From an uncultured Lachnospiraceae bacterium (GTDB lineage Bacteria; Bacillota; Clostridia; Lachnospirales; Lachnospiraceae), in the NCBI GenBank assembly GCA_947175845.1, contig CAMWOK010000037.1:1-15240 (forward strand): 15,240 nucleotides of DNA, written 5' to 3'. This document shows, piece by piece, positions 6,802 to 13,949 of this stretch (positions are counted from its first letter, which is position 1; the number at the start of each line of letters is the position of its first letter). Under the pieces are notes generated by a model. The model did not search any database. It saw nothing but the letters and a program-made list of their open reading frames with translations, and was not told the origin of the DNA. Position numbers and translations under genes: made by a program.

Positions 6802-7395
6802 TTAGTTCCTCCTCTGGAATAAATTGTAAATGGAATGTGCAAGATCCAATGGATACAATTGCATGATTGTACTGTCAATCAGCTTTCCGATTGTTAATTT
6901 AAAATTAATTTTCACAAAAAGATCATCCCGGATGTCATCCGGAAATTCATAGTTTTCGACAACAATCTGCTGCACGGAAGGAGGAGAGATGTCAATTTTC
7001 TTCTCAAACATCTTACTCATAGCAGTGGCAGAGCTTGCTGTCATCTGATTCATGGCTTCCGAGACGGCGCTGATATGCAGCGAGTTGATCTCACCCTTGG
7101 AGTACTCTCCGGTTCCGCCGTTTCCCATCATTAAATCAGTGATGACTTTGGCATCATCATCCTTGAGGACAAGCATATTGGTGCCGAATAATCCCTCTGT
7201 GTACTGTACACGCACCAGAATACAGGAATTTTGATAATCGTTTAGAATTTCGTTTTTGTGTACAAGAGTGACATATGGCGTTGTAATCTTGATAGGCTGT
7301 CCAAGCATCATGTTCATCGCTGTTGCCGATGATCCGATGGAAATATTGGAAATTTCACCGATTACATCTGCCTCCTCTTTTGAAAAAAAATCCAT
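6802..7395 (-). CDS. cheC: CheC-type CheY-phosphate phosphatase
   Basis: This 197-residue protein belongs to the CheC/CheX/FliY phosphatase family, which removes phosphate from CheY-P during adaptation. Both active-site signatures of the form (D/S)-x3-E-x2-N-x22-P are complete: Asp10, Glu14, Asn17, Pro40, and Ser109, Glu113, Asn116, Pro139. Two complete sites and a length near 200 residues fit CheC. CheX normally has one site, and FliY has a C-terminal FliN-like domain that is absent here. AAGGAG lies six bases before the ATG. It is the first gene of a two-gene operon with cheY, so the phosphatase and its substrate are made together. A diverged FliY lacking its FliN domain is the alternative reading. 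No cheD is present in the window. Confidence 0.9.
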   Translation of the reverse strand: MDFFSKEEADVIGEISNISIGSSATAMNMMLGQPIKITTPYVTLVHKNEILNDYQNSCILVRVQYTEGLFGTNMLVLKDDDAKVITDLMMGNGGTGEYSKGEINSLHISAVSEAMNQMTASSATAMSKMFEKKIDISPPSVQQIVVENYEFPDDIRDDLFVKINFKLTIGKLIDSTIMQLYPLDLAHSIYNLFQRRN

Positions 7396-7437
7396 GGCAG
7401 GCTCCTTCTTAAAAGTCTCAATATGTGGAACAATACC

Positions 7438-7466
7438 ATTTTACAAAATTTTTTCATCTTTGTCTA
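7438..7466 (-). promoter_or_regulatory. Sigma-A promoter for cheC-cheY
   Basis: On the minus strand TAGACA (7466-7461) and TAAAAT (7443-7438) are separated by exactly 17 bases, each one mismatch from consensus. Transcription would start near 7431, giving a leader of about 36 bases before the cheC ATG. This suggests housekeeping expression rather than strict control by the motility sigma factor. Confidence 0.7.
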
Positions 7467-7554
7467 TAAGAGTTGGTTATTTTCGTAAAAAAAATGTAGT
7501 AGTTCAGCCCTTGAATTCCGTTTATATTGCCAGAATTGAATCACGTATCGAGAA

Positions 7555-7583
7555 TTGACAGTAAATTCGATAAATGATAGAAT
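7555..7583 (+). promoter_or_regulatory. Strong sigma-A promoter for the metallophosphoesterase operon
   Basis: TTGACA (7555-7560, perfect) and TAGAAT (7578-7583, one mismatch) are 17 bases apart, with an extended -10 TG dinucleotide at 7575-7576. The predicted start near 7590 leaves a leader of about 90 bases before the preferred ATG at 7683. It is divergent from the cheC promoter with about 90 bases between the two -35 boxes. Confidence 0.8.
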
Positions 7584-7682
7584 AATTGTTAAATTTAGAG
7601 CAGACTATTTTGTATAGTATTGTGAATCTTATGGAAGTATGCCATCTGCAAAATGGTGGTATTGAGGGGATTGTACCAGGAT

Positions 7683-8801
7683 ATGAAAAATCAAAAAAAG
7701 AGAAAAAAGTTAATCATCATACTGCTGGTTTCGTCAGTGGTTCTGCTGGCAGCAGAATTTTTAATCTGGATGCGGGTGATCCGTCTGCGGCAGGATCAGG
7801 ACGTGATGGAGGAGCAGGAGTCTTCAGAGGAGACACAAGAGAGCAGCACAGAGGAGGAAAGTTCGGAGATAAGCAGCGAGGAGCAGGTTTCTTACCCCGC
7901 GCCCCAATATTCCTTTCAGACCGAGGAGATCGTCGTGGAAGTGCCCGGCTTGTCAAAAGAATATACCGTTGCCTGGGTGAGCGATCTGCATATGGTGACA
8001 GACCATGAGACAGCAGATGACATCCTGGCGGAGGATCTCGAAGCGGTGAAGGCGCGGTACGACTTTTTTCAGACACCGGACGGCGTACACGGGGAGGAGC
8101 TGCTGCCGCATGTGATCGACTTTCTCAATTACGGACAGTACGACGGGATTATCTTTGGCGGCGATATGCTTGACTACTGCAGCGCTTCCAACCTGGAACT
8201 GCTCAAAGCAGAATTTGACCGGCTCGACAAAAAGGTGCCCGTGCTTTATATCCGCGCCGACCACGATTACGGGTTCTGGTATGGCGGGGATGGATTTACG
8301 GAGACCGCGGCGGAGCAGATGCATAAGGAGATGGATGACGGGGATAATCTGAATACAAAATACCTTGATTTTGGAGAGTTTGTCATCCTTGGCGTAAACC
8401 GTTCCACAAAGGATATGTGGCCGGATCAGTACAGTGTGCTGGATGACCTGTTTACAAAGGCAGCGTCGGAGAACAAACCGGTTATCGTCGCCACACATGT
8501 GCCGTACGCGTCTAAGATCGATGACGCAAACGCGGTGACACTGTACGACAGATCGATGGAGATCCGCGGCAAAGTTTATTACTGGGGCGGCGGTAGTTAT
8601 ATTCCAAATGATGTGACGACCAGCTTTCTGGACAAGATATACAGGCAGGACACAAGTGTCGCGGCGGTTCTGGCAGGTCATCTCCACGCCGGATGGGATG
8701 GAAAATTGACCGAACAGGTCAGACAGCATATTTTTGAGCCGTCGTATCTTGGCAGTATCGGGGTTGTGCGGTTCGTTCCGAAAGATGAGGGAGAAAAATG
8801 A
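7683..8801 (+). CDS. Membrane-anchored metallophosphoesterase, extracytoplasmic
   Basis: This calcineurin-like metallophosphoesterase has 372 residues. A basic N-terminus (MKNQKKRKK) and one membrane segment (about 10-31) are followed by a Glu/Ser-rich stalk (about 40-70) and a catalytic domain outside the membrane. Metal-site motifs in order are SDLH (Asp101, His103), GGD (Asp161), ADHD (192-195), THVPY (His272) and GHLH (His333, His335). The third motif is normally GNHD, so the usual Asn ligand is Asp193 here and activity may be altered. The start at 7683 fits the membrane anchor and has GAGGGGA 12 bases upstream; an in-frame ATG at 7653 has a weaker site. The last bases overlap the next gene (ATGA), implying coupled translation and a joint function at the cell surface. 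The substrate is unknown; phosphodiesters of wall polymers or nucleotides are possible. Confidence 0.83.
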   Translation: MKNQKKRKKLIIILLVSSVVLLAAEFLIWMRVIRLRQDQDVMEEQESSEETQESSTEEESSEISSEEQVSYPAPQYSFQTEEIVVEVPGLSKEYTVAWVSDLHMVTDHETADDILAEDLEAVKARYDFFQTPDGVHGEELLPHVIDFLNYGQYDGIIFGGDMLDYCSASNLELLKAEFDRLDKKVPVLYIRADHDYGFWYGGDGFTETAAEQMHKEMDDGDNLNTKYLDFGEFVILGVNRSTKDMWPDQYSVLDDLFTKAASENKPVIVATHVPYASKIDDANAVTLYDRSMEIRGKVYYWGGGSYIPNDVTTSFLDKIYRQDTSVAAVLAGHLHAGWDGKLTEQVRQHIFEPSYLGSIGVVRFVPKDEGEK

Positions 8802-9886
8802 AAAACTTTGGCATGATTGTCTTGATCGGTGCGTGCTGTGTCTGTTCTGGCAAAGCGGCCCGCGCGGCGCAATTGCAGACAGAAGCGCCGGATTTTGTGG
8901 AAACTGCAAACGCAGCTGAGGATTGGATCAGCCCGGAAGATGAAGGAATATTGCAGGAAAACGTAACGAGCGTTGTCATTGCGGTGGAAAATGCAACTGC
9001 CAGGCAGCTTCCTGTGAGCGATATCCAGATGCCCAACTCTTACAATGATTACAAGAGTTTGAAACTCCCCGCCCAGATCACGCGGCAGGGGGACTACTAT
9101 TTTATCGTGGATACCTACAATGACCAGGTGCTGTACGCGGCGGATCTGTGGAAGCCGGTTCAGGAGTGGCGTGTGATGGACAGGAAATTCAACAGACCGC
9201 ACGCCATCGCAAGCGACGGCGCGGTGTACCTTGTAGCGGACACGGACAACAACAGGGTGCTCTGCTATGAGTATGTCAACGGGCGTTTTCAGAATACACA
9301 GATCTTTGAGGAGGTCGGGAAACGGCCCCACTACATTCAGTATGATGCCGCGTCCGCGTCGTTCTTTGTGTGGAGCTCCCTCACAGGCGACATGTATATC
9401 ATGAAGCGGCACCCGGAAAATAATCACATGTATATCCAGGAAATCCGGCATATCTATGAGCTGGACGGGTTCTATGTGCGCTCGTTTGACATCGAGGGGG
9501 ACACGGTGCTGTTTCCGTCCGGAAACAATGGGTATCTGATCGTGGCAGACAAGGATACGCTCAGCGTCAGGGAGCGCCATGCTGTTCCCATGGAAATCTC
9601 CGGGATGGCGTTTGCCAAGAAGATAGGGACATATTATTACATGACCATCTCGACTGACGATCAGTTCAGTCATGAGACGGCCAAAATGATACGGACTGCC
9701 GATCTGGCATCGCTCTCTGCCGGGGAGTATGAGGATGTGACCGGGTATTTCAGGGAGATGCGCGTGCCATACTACATTGACAGGATCAATGGCTCCTACT
9801 TTGTGACCAATCACGAGAGCCGCAAATTTGTGTATATGTTCAACGTCCTAGAGGATCGCATCAAGGATGTGCAGTCGGTGCATTGA
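8798..9886 (+). CDS. Exported NHL-like beta-propeller protein
   Basis: This 362-residue protein begins with a short signal-like sequence (MKNFGMIVLIGACC). It could be cut by signal peptidase I after ARA (about 23), or be lipidated at Cys13, since IGAC is a permissible lipobox. The rest is strand-rich, with NHL-type repeats: YYFIVDTYNDQVLYA and VYLVADTDNNRVLCYEY match the VxVADxxNNRVxxY pattern, and later blades are more diverged. Such propellers usually bind proteins or glycans and are not enzymes by default. The ATG overlaps the metallophosphoesterase stop by four bases, with a GAGGGAG site inside the upstream gene. This suggests a partner or substrate-presenting subunit for that enzyme. No terminator was seen in the following 188 bases. 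Family assignment is by fold pattern only. Confidence 0.75.
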   Translation: MKNFGMIVLIGACCVCSGKAARAAQLQTEAPDFVETANAAEDWISPEDEGILQENVTSVVIAVENATARQLPVSDIQMPNSYNDYKSLKLPAQITRQGDYYFIVDTYNDQVLYAADLWKPVQEWRVMDRKFNRPHAIASDGAVYLVADTDNNRVLCYEYVNGRFQNTQIFEEVGKRPHYIQYDAASASFFVWSSLTGDMYIMKRHPENNHMYIQEIRHIYELDGFYVRSFDIEGDTVLFPSGNNGYLIVADKDTLSVRERHAVPMEISGMAFAKKIGTYYYMTISTDDQFSHETAKMIRTADLASLSAGEYEDVTGYFREMRVPYYIDRINGSYFVTNHESRKFVYMFNVLEDRIKDVQSVH

Positions 9887-10074
9887 TGGCCGTAAGGTGC
9901 AGGACAGGGCTTTCTTATCATTTTTGCCGGATAGGGCAATAAATGTTTGCAAGCAGAGATAAAGTGTAGTAATGTTATAGAAGGAAAAGCGTGCAATGCT
10001 GTACTGGTGATCGTCAGCGTGCGCTGCAGCAGATGTGGAGAAATACTTGCGAAAGGCAGGAGAATGGAGTGGCA

Positions 10075-11331
10075 ATGAACGAAAACGAACTTTTGAGTGT
10101 ATTGCAGGAGCATGGACAGGCGCATATTTATGAGGCGTACAAAAAGCTGGACGAGGCGGGGAAGGAGAAACTTGCCGCGCAGATAGCAAGGATTGACTGG
10201 TCAATTGTCGAGAAGGCATGTCCCGCAGGTGCATCCTGCCCTTCCCGGGGACAGGACGCGCCTGCGCAGGAGCGCGGAAAACTAAAGCCGCTGTCGGCGC
10301 TCGAGGTGTCTGAAATCGAGAAAAATAAGGAAAAATACGAGGAGACCGGGCTGGCTGCCATCCGCGCAGGCAAAGTCGGCGCAGTGCTGCTCGCGGGCGG
10401 ACAGGGAACGCGTCTTGGATCGGACGGGCCTAAAGGCAAGTACAATATCGGCCTGACAAAGGAGATGTTTATCTTTGAGCGGCTGATCCGCAACCTGCAG
10501 GATGTGACGGACAAGGCGGGCTGTTTTGTGCCCCTGTACGTCATGACGAGCGACAAAAATAACGACGAGACGATCGCGTTTTTCGAGGAGAAGGATTACT
10601 TTGGCTACCCGAAGGAGTTTGTTCGATTTTTCCGGCAGGAGATGGCGCCGTCTGTCGACTACAGCGGAAAACTTTACATGGAAGCGCCCGATTCGCTCTC
10701 GCTGTCTCCCAACGGCAACGGCGGCTGGTTTTATTCCATGGCGGTGACGGGAATTTTGGAGGACGTCAAGGCGCGGGGCGTGGAATGGCTCAACTGCTTT
10801 GCGGTGGACAATGTGCTGCAGCGCATTGCGGATCCCGTGTTTGTCGGTGCGACCATCGACTCCGGCTGCGTGAGCGGCGCGAAGGTGGTCCGCAAGGCAG
10901 ACCCGGAGGAAAAGATCGGCGTGCTGTGTCTCGAGGATGGGAAGCCTTCGATTGTCGAGTACTACGAGATGACGGAGGAGATCATCAATTCGAGGAATGC
11001 GGACGGCGAGCTGTCCTACAATTTTGGCGTGATCCTCAACTATCTGTTCCGCGTGGACCAGCTTGAGGAGATCTCTGACCAGAAGATGACCGTGCATGTC
11101 GTTGAGAAAAAGATTCCGTATATCGGGGAAGACGGGGCACTGATAAAGCCGGAGGCTCCAAACGGGTACAAGTTTGAGCTGCTGATTCTGGATATGGTAC
11201 ACATGTTCGAAAACTGCCTGTCGTACGAGGTGGTGCGCGACTATGAGTTTGCGCCGATTAAGAATAAGACGGGCGTGGATTCCGTGGAGAGCGCGCGTGC
11301 GCTTCTGCAGAAAAATGGTGTGGAATTATGA
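10075..11331 (+). CDS. UDPGP-family UTP:sugar-1-phosphate uridylyltransferase (UAP1-like)
   Basis: This 418-residue protein belongs to the eukaryotic-type UDPGP family, which makes UDP-sugars from UTP and a hexose- or N-acetylhexosamine-1-phosphate in the cytoplasm. The nucleotide-binding loop LAGGQGTRLGSDGPKG (106-121) is of the UAP1 (UDP-N-acetylhexosamine) type. Also present are PNGNGG (212-217), AVDNVL (243-248), EYYEM (295-299) and EFAPIKN (391-397). The start at 10075 fits the usual helical N-terminus and has AGGAG and GGAG upstream; an in-frame start at 9991 is less likely. Residues about 49-64 are an unusual Cys/Pro/Ala insert encoded by a GC-rich palindrome. The gene overlaps a YihX-like phosphatase gene by four bases, which hints at a hexose-1-phosphate substrate. 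UDP-glucose and UDP-GlcNAc formation cannot be told apart from sequence alone. Confidence 0.86.
   Translation: MNENELLSVLQEHGQAHIYEAYKKLDEAGKEKLAAQIARIDWSIVEKACPAGASCPSRGQDAPAQERGKLKPLSALEVSEIEKNKEKYEETGLAAIRAGKVGAVLLAGGQGTRLGSDGPKGKYNIGLTKEMFIFERLIRNLQDVTDKAGCFVPLYVMTSDKNNDETIAFFEEKDYFGYPKEFVRFFRQEMAPSVDYSGKLYMEAPDSLSLSPNGNGGWFYSMAVTGILEDVKARGVEWLNCFAVDNVLQRIADPVFVGATIDSGCVSGAKVVRKADPEEKIGVLCLEDGKPSIVEYYEMTEEIINSRNADGELSYNFGVILNYLFRVDQLEEISDQKMTVHVVEKKIPYIGEDGALIKPEAPNGYKFELLILDMVHMFENCLSYEVVRDYEFAPIKNKTGVDSVESARALLQKNGVEL
10219..10265. repeat. GC-rich palindromic element inside the UDPGP coding region
   Basis: The arms at 10225-10241 and 10249-10265 pair at 14 of 17 positions plus one G-T wobble, around a seven-base loop. 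The element encodes CPAGASCPSRGQDAPA in the gene frame. The same stretch read on the opposite strand gives an almost identical peptide (CAGASCPREGQDAPAG), as expected for a palindrome whose two strands share a codon phase. Length and phase preserve the open frame. It resembles in principle the in-ORF palindromic elements known from Rickettsia; kinship with any named family is not claimed. Confidence 0.6.
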
Positions 11332-11936
11332 TAAAAAATGTAGTGTTTGATATTGGAAATGTGCTGGTGAATTTTCGCTGGCGCGCGTTGATGGAGGATC
11401 TGCAGCTTCCTGAGAAAACGCGGAAAATATTTGAGAAAACTGTGTTTCGAAGCCACTGGTGGGGCGAGTATGACCACGGCATCTACGAGGAGTCCGAGAT
11501 CCTCGAAAATTTTCGCGCGGACAACAAGGAGCATCTCGACGAGTTTAATCTGGTGTGGGACAACCGCAGCAGGCTAGTCGAGCCCTACGCGTACGCGGTG
11601 GACTGGATATCCCAGCTGAAGGAGGCCGGGCTTAAGGTGTACCTGCTGTCAAACTATCCGCGCGAGGTCTTCACACTCCATGCCGCGTGCGGGAACTTTC
11701 CGTTTCTGGACAAGGTGGACGGGAAGGTCGTCTCCGGATTTGTGAAGAAGATCAAGCCGAACGCGGATATCTACGAACATCTCTTAAAGGAGTACAATCT
11801 CAGTGCCGGTGAGTGCGTCTTTATCGACGACCGCGCGGAGAACGTCGAGACTGCGCGCGCGCTTGGCATGAAAGGGATTGTGTTTGCAGACTATGCACAG
11901 GCGCGCGCAGAACTTGAGGGAATGCTTGGGGGCTGA
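11328..11936 (+). CDS. HAD-IA phosphatase, YihX-like (possible sugar-1-phosphate phosphatase)
   Basis: This 202-residue HAD hydrolase has motif I FDIGNVLV with nucleophile Asp8 and Gly in place of the usual second Asp at position 10. That is also seen in the YihX / epoxide-hydrolase-N-terminal group (FDLGNVIV). A helical cap (about 15-85), motif II LLSN (Ser108), motif III KIKP (Lys143) and motif IV FIDDRAENVETA (Asp167, Asp168) follow. E. coli YihX hydrolyses alpha-D-glucose-1-phosphate. Here the gene overlaps the UDPGP gene by ATGA and lacks a ribosome binding site of its own, so translation is probably coupled. Together the two enzymes would control the sugar-1-phosphate pool. Substrate assignment rests on resemblance and context. 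The gene is the last of its operon, ending about 90 bases before a terminator. Confidence 0.84.
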   Translation: MIKNVVFDIGNVLVNFRWRALMEDLQLPEKTRKIFEKTVFRSHWWGEYDHGIYEESEILENFRADNKEHLDEFNLVWDNRSRLVEPYAYAVDWISQLKEAGLKVYLLSNYPREVFTLHAACGNFPFLDKVDGKVVSGFVKKIKPNADIYEHLLKEYNLSAGECVFIDDRAENVETARALGMKGIVFADYAQARAELEGMLGG

Positions 11937-12028
11937 GCGGAAGATGCAGCGGCGAGCTAATCTGCAAAACAGGCAGGAAGTTTGGTGGAGATGGCGCGAT
12001 AAGAGAATAGTACAGCGATTAAGCATGA

Positions 12029-12060
12029 GGAATTGCAGATAATCTGCAGTTCCTTTTGTT
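12029..12060 (+). terminator. Rho-independent terminator
   Basis: AGGAATTGCAGA (12029-12040) and TCTGCAGTTCCT (12044-12055) pair over 12 positions with one G-U wobble and a three-base loop, followed directly by a T-rich run (TTTGTTTTC). It ends the UDPGP-HAD operon and isolates the sigma factor operon downstream. Confidence 0.88.
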
Positions 12061-12086
12061 TTCATCAGAAAAAATATTAAAAATAA

Positions 12087-12118
12087 GAAAACCTTTTTCC
12101 AGTATCAGGACAATATAT
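12087..12118 (+). promoter_or_regulatory. Possible ECF-type (autoregulated) promoter of the sigma factor operon
   Basis: GAAAACCTTTTTCC (12087-12100) resembles the AAC-containing -35 element of ECF sigma factors of the SigM/SigV type (GAAACCTTTT). AT-rich CAATATATA (12111-12119) at the expected distance could be the -10 region, though the usual CGT core is absent. Closer to the gene lies a dyad CAAGT-CGACGTCG-ATACTTG (about 12140-12159). No good sigma-A promoter was seen here. Confidence 0.35.
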
Positions 12119-12173
12119 ACATGCAAGGGCAAATCTTTGCAAGTCGACGTCGATACTTGAAAGGAGAAGGAGG

Positions 12174-12722
12174 ATGGCTGCTATGAATAATGATGAATTT
12201 GAGCGGTTCGTCTTGAAGTTTGGAAAAGATATTCTGCGGTTTTGCCGGATGACGGCCCAGAATGCGGAAGACGGGGATGAGCTGTATCAGGACACGATGC
12301 TCAAACTGCTCGAGAAAAAGAAAAGACTGGACTTTGCGCAGAATGCAAAGAGTTACGCTTTATCCACCTCAATTTATCTGTGGAGAAATAAAAAGAAAAA
12401 GTATGCAAACAGGATGCGGCTCGTTCCGATTGACAGTATGGATGAGATGTCTGAAGAGGGGTATGAAGTTTCTGATCAGGACAGGGAAGTTTCGCCGGAA
12501 CACATTGTTTTGCAGCAAAATGAGGTGGACATGATTCAGCGATTCGTCGCGTCTTTGCCTGAGAAGTACAGAATACCAATCTATTTGTATTATTCAGCAG
12601 ATATGCAGATCAGCGAAGTGTCTGAAATTCTCGGACTGCCGGAGGGGACCGTCAAGAGCAGGATACACAAAGCAAAAAAGCAGCTAAAGGAAAAATTGGA
12701 GGCGATAGGATATGACAGATGA
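12174..12722 (+). CDS. ECF-type RNA polymerase sigma factor
   Basis: This 182-residue sigma factor has region 2 at about 8-75 (RFCRMTAQNAEDGDELYQDTMLKLL...), a short acidic linker (about 85-112), and region 4 at about 118-178 with a helix-turn-helix (ISEVSEILGLPEGTVKSRIHKAKKQL). Region 3 is absent, as in extracytoplasmic-function sigma factors. It would redirect RNA polymerase to a small stress regulon when its membrane partner releases it. The start is uncertain. ATG 12174 has AAGGAG seven bases upstream, while ATG 12183 (three codons later) has AGGAGG nine bases upstream; both are plausible. The 3' end overlaps the DUF4179 gene by 11 bases, the standard organisation for a sigma factor and its regulator. 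Confidence 0.9.
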   Translation: MAAMNNDEFERFVLKFGKDILRFCRMTAQNAEDGDELYQDTMLKLLEKKKRLDFAQNAKSYALSTSIYLWRNKKKKYANRMRLVPIDSMDEMSEEGYEVSDQDREVSPEHIVLQQNEVDMIQRFVASLPEKYRIPIYLYYSADMQISEVSEILGLPEGTVKSRIHKAKKQLKEKLEAIGYDR

Positions 12723-13893
12723 AAAATTGGATCAAATCTTAAAGCAGGCCCTTGCTCCTGAAATAAGTGAAAGTGAAATTCGGATACATAGAAGGAGGAA
12801 GGATAAAATGAAGAAATTTGGCAGAATCGGAAAATGCGCGGCTGCTGTATTGGCTGCGGCGGTTATTGGAATCTGCGGACTCGGATACTTTAATCCGGTT
12901 CTTGCGGCAAAGATTCCGTTGATTGGAAAGATTTTTGAGAAGGTCGAGGAGGATGCTGTATATTCCGGAGCGTATACGGATAAGATAACTGTCCTGACAA
13001 ATGAGGATTCTATGGGGAATTTGGATACGTCAAACTATACTGTATCCGATAAAGGCATCACACTGACGGCATCAGAGATCTATTGTGATGGATATTCGAT
13101 ATTCCTCACAGTAAATATTGCGTCAGAAGATGCAGATTTTACGCATATTCCAGAACATTATACAGGTATGCGTGCCGCAGATAACCGGACAGCCGCAGGA
13201 TTTTATGTCAGCGGAACATGGAGTGTGGATGGGAGTTCACCCGAATGGCTCCAAAATACATTTGACGGAGCGGTGATCGACAGCCACACATTCGCAGGGA
13301 TGTTGAAGATAAATCTTAAGGAGAAACATACAGGCAGCGGTGAACTGAACTTAACGATCAACGGTCTTGGCTATGATGATGACAGGATGCTTGACGGCGA
13401 GGAAATATCGGCGTCTCACTGGACAGACGGCAGCTGGAATATTGCTGTAGCGTTTGAGGCAAACGCAGCAGATGTAAAAACAATTGAAGTGGGTGAGAAA
13501 AAGGGGAATATTACGCTTGAAGATGTGGTGATATCGCCGTATCAGGTAATTGTCCATGCGACAACACCGGGAGAGCAGAGAGAACTGACAGACGACAGGA
13601 GGGAAAAGCTGCTTTCAAAGGATCCCAATATGACGGATGCGGAGATGTTAGAACTTCTTGGTTGGTCTTATGAGCCATGCTATACAATCTGCTTTAATCA
13701 GGATGGGGAGATGCTTTACGCAGATATGGAAATGGCAGGAAGCGCCGGATTTGCTGTTCAGGGCAAAGAGATAACAACATTGCATGTGTTTATTTATGAC
13801 AATCTTGATGACTGGACGCAGATGGAGCAGGAAGGAATGCACAGCAGCGCGGCACAGAAGGCGGTTCTTGCCAAGGAAATCCATGTAGAATAA
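12712..13893 (+). CDS. DUF4179-type membrane protein, putative anti-sigma factor
   Basis: This 393-residue protein has a short cytoplasmic N-terminus (about 1-40, basic around RIHRRRKDKMKK), one membrane segment (about 41-60) and a large extracytoplasmic domain. The segment just after the membrane helix (NPVLAAKIPLIGKIFEKVEE) is characteristic of DUF4179 proteins, which in Clostridia and Bacilli usually sit directly behind an ECF sigma gene. The outer part is strand-rich, with a mid-domain repeat-like structure and no catalytic motif. It is expected to hold the sigma factor at the membrane through its N-terminal tail and to sense envelope or extracellular signals outside. GGAGG (12698-12702), inside the sigma gene, lies nine bases before the ATG. 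Anti-sigma function is inferred from family and context. Confidence 0.84.
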   Translation: MTDEKLDQILKQALAPEISESEIRIHRRRKDKMKKFGRIGKCAAAVLAAAVIGICGLGYFNPVLAAKIPLIGKIFEKVEEDAVYSGAYTDKITVLTNEDSMGNLDTSNYTVSDKGITLTASEIYCDGYSIFLTVNIASEDADFTHIPEHYTGMRAADNRTAAGFYVSGTWSVDGSSPEWLQNTFDGAVIDSHTFAGMLKINLKEKHTGSGELNLTINGLGYDDDRMLDGEEISASHWTDGSWNIAVAFEANAADVKTIEVGEKKGNITLEDVVISPYQVIVHATTPGEQRELTDDRREKLLSKDPNMTDAEMLELLGWSYEPCYTICFNQDGEMLYADMEMAGSAGFAVQGKEITTLHVFIYDNLDDWTQMEQEGMHSSAAQKAVLAKEIHVE

Positions 13894-13908
13894 ACAAACA
13901 GAGATGCC

Positions 13909-13938
13909 GCACAGGGGACTGCGGTCTGTCCCCTGTGC
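13909..13938. terminator. Strong hairpin between convergent genes, likely terminator
   Basis: GCACAGGGGAC (13909-13919) pairs perfectly with GTCCCCTGTGC (13928-13938) around an eight-base loop that contains a further short dyad. A TTTTT run follows nine bases later in the plus direction; the minus side has no T-tract. It lies between the DUF4179 stop (13893) and the M56-like gene stop (13950). Its GGGGACAG core is shared with the palindrome inside the UDPGP gene. Confidence 0.65.
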
Positions 13939-13949
13939 AAAACCTGTTT

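Noticed and set aside
7586..8008. Plus-strand ORF of 140 codons at the start of the metallophosphoesterase gene
   Set aside because: It is out of frame with the metallophosphoesterase and low-complexity (Gly/Arg-rich); a shadow.
8678..9814. Long 378-codon minus-strand ORF
   Set aside because: Antisense to the beta-propeller gene, His/Val/Ile-rich shadow composition, no ribosome binding site, and the plus-strand frame has signal peptide and NHL motifs.
9949..9978. TTGCAA-17-TAATGT before the UDPGP gene as a promoter
   Set aside because: Matches to consensus are too poor, especially the -10 box, to report as a feature.
10282..11202. 306-codon minus-strand ORF
   Set aside because: Antisense to the UDPGP gene, whose motifs are unambiguous; a product of GC-biased third positions.
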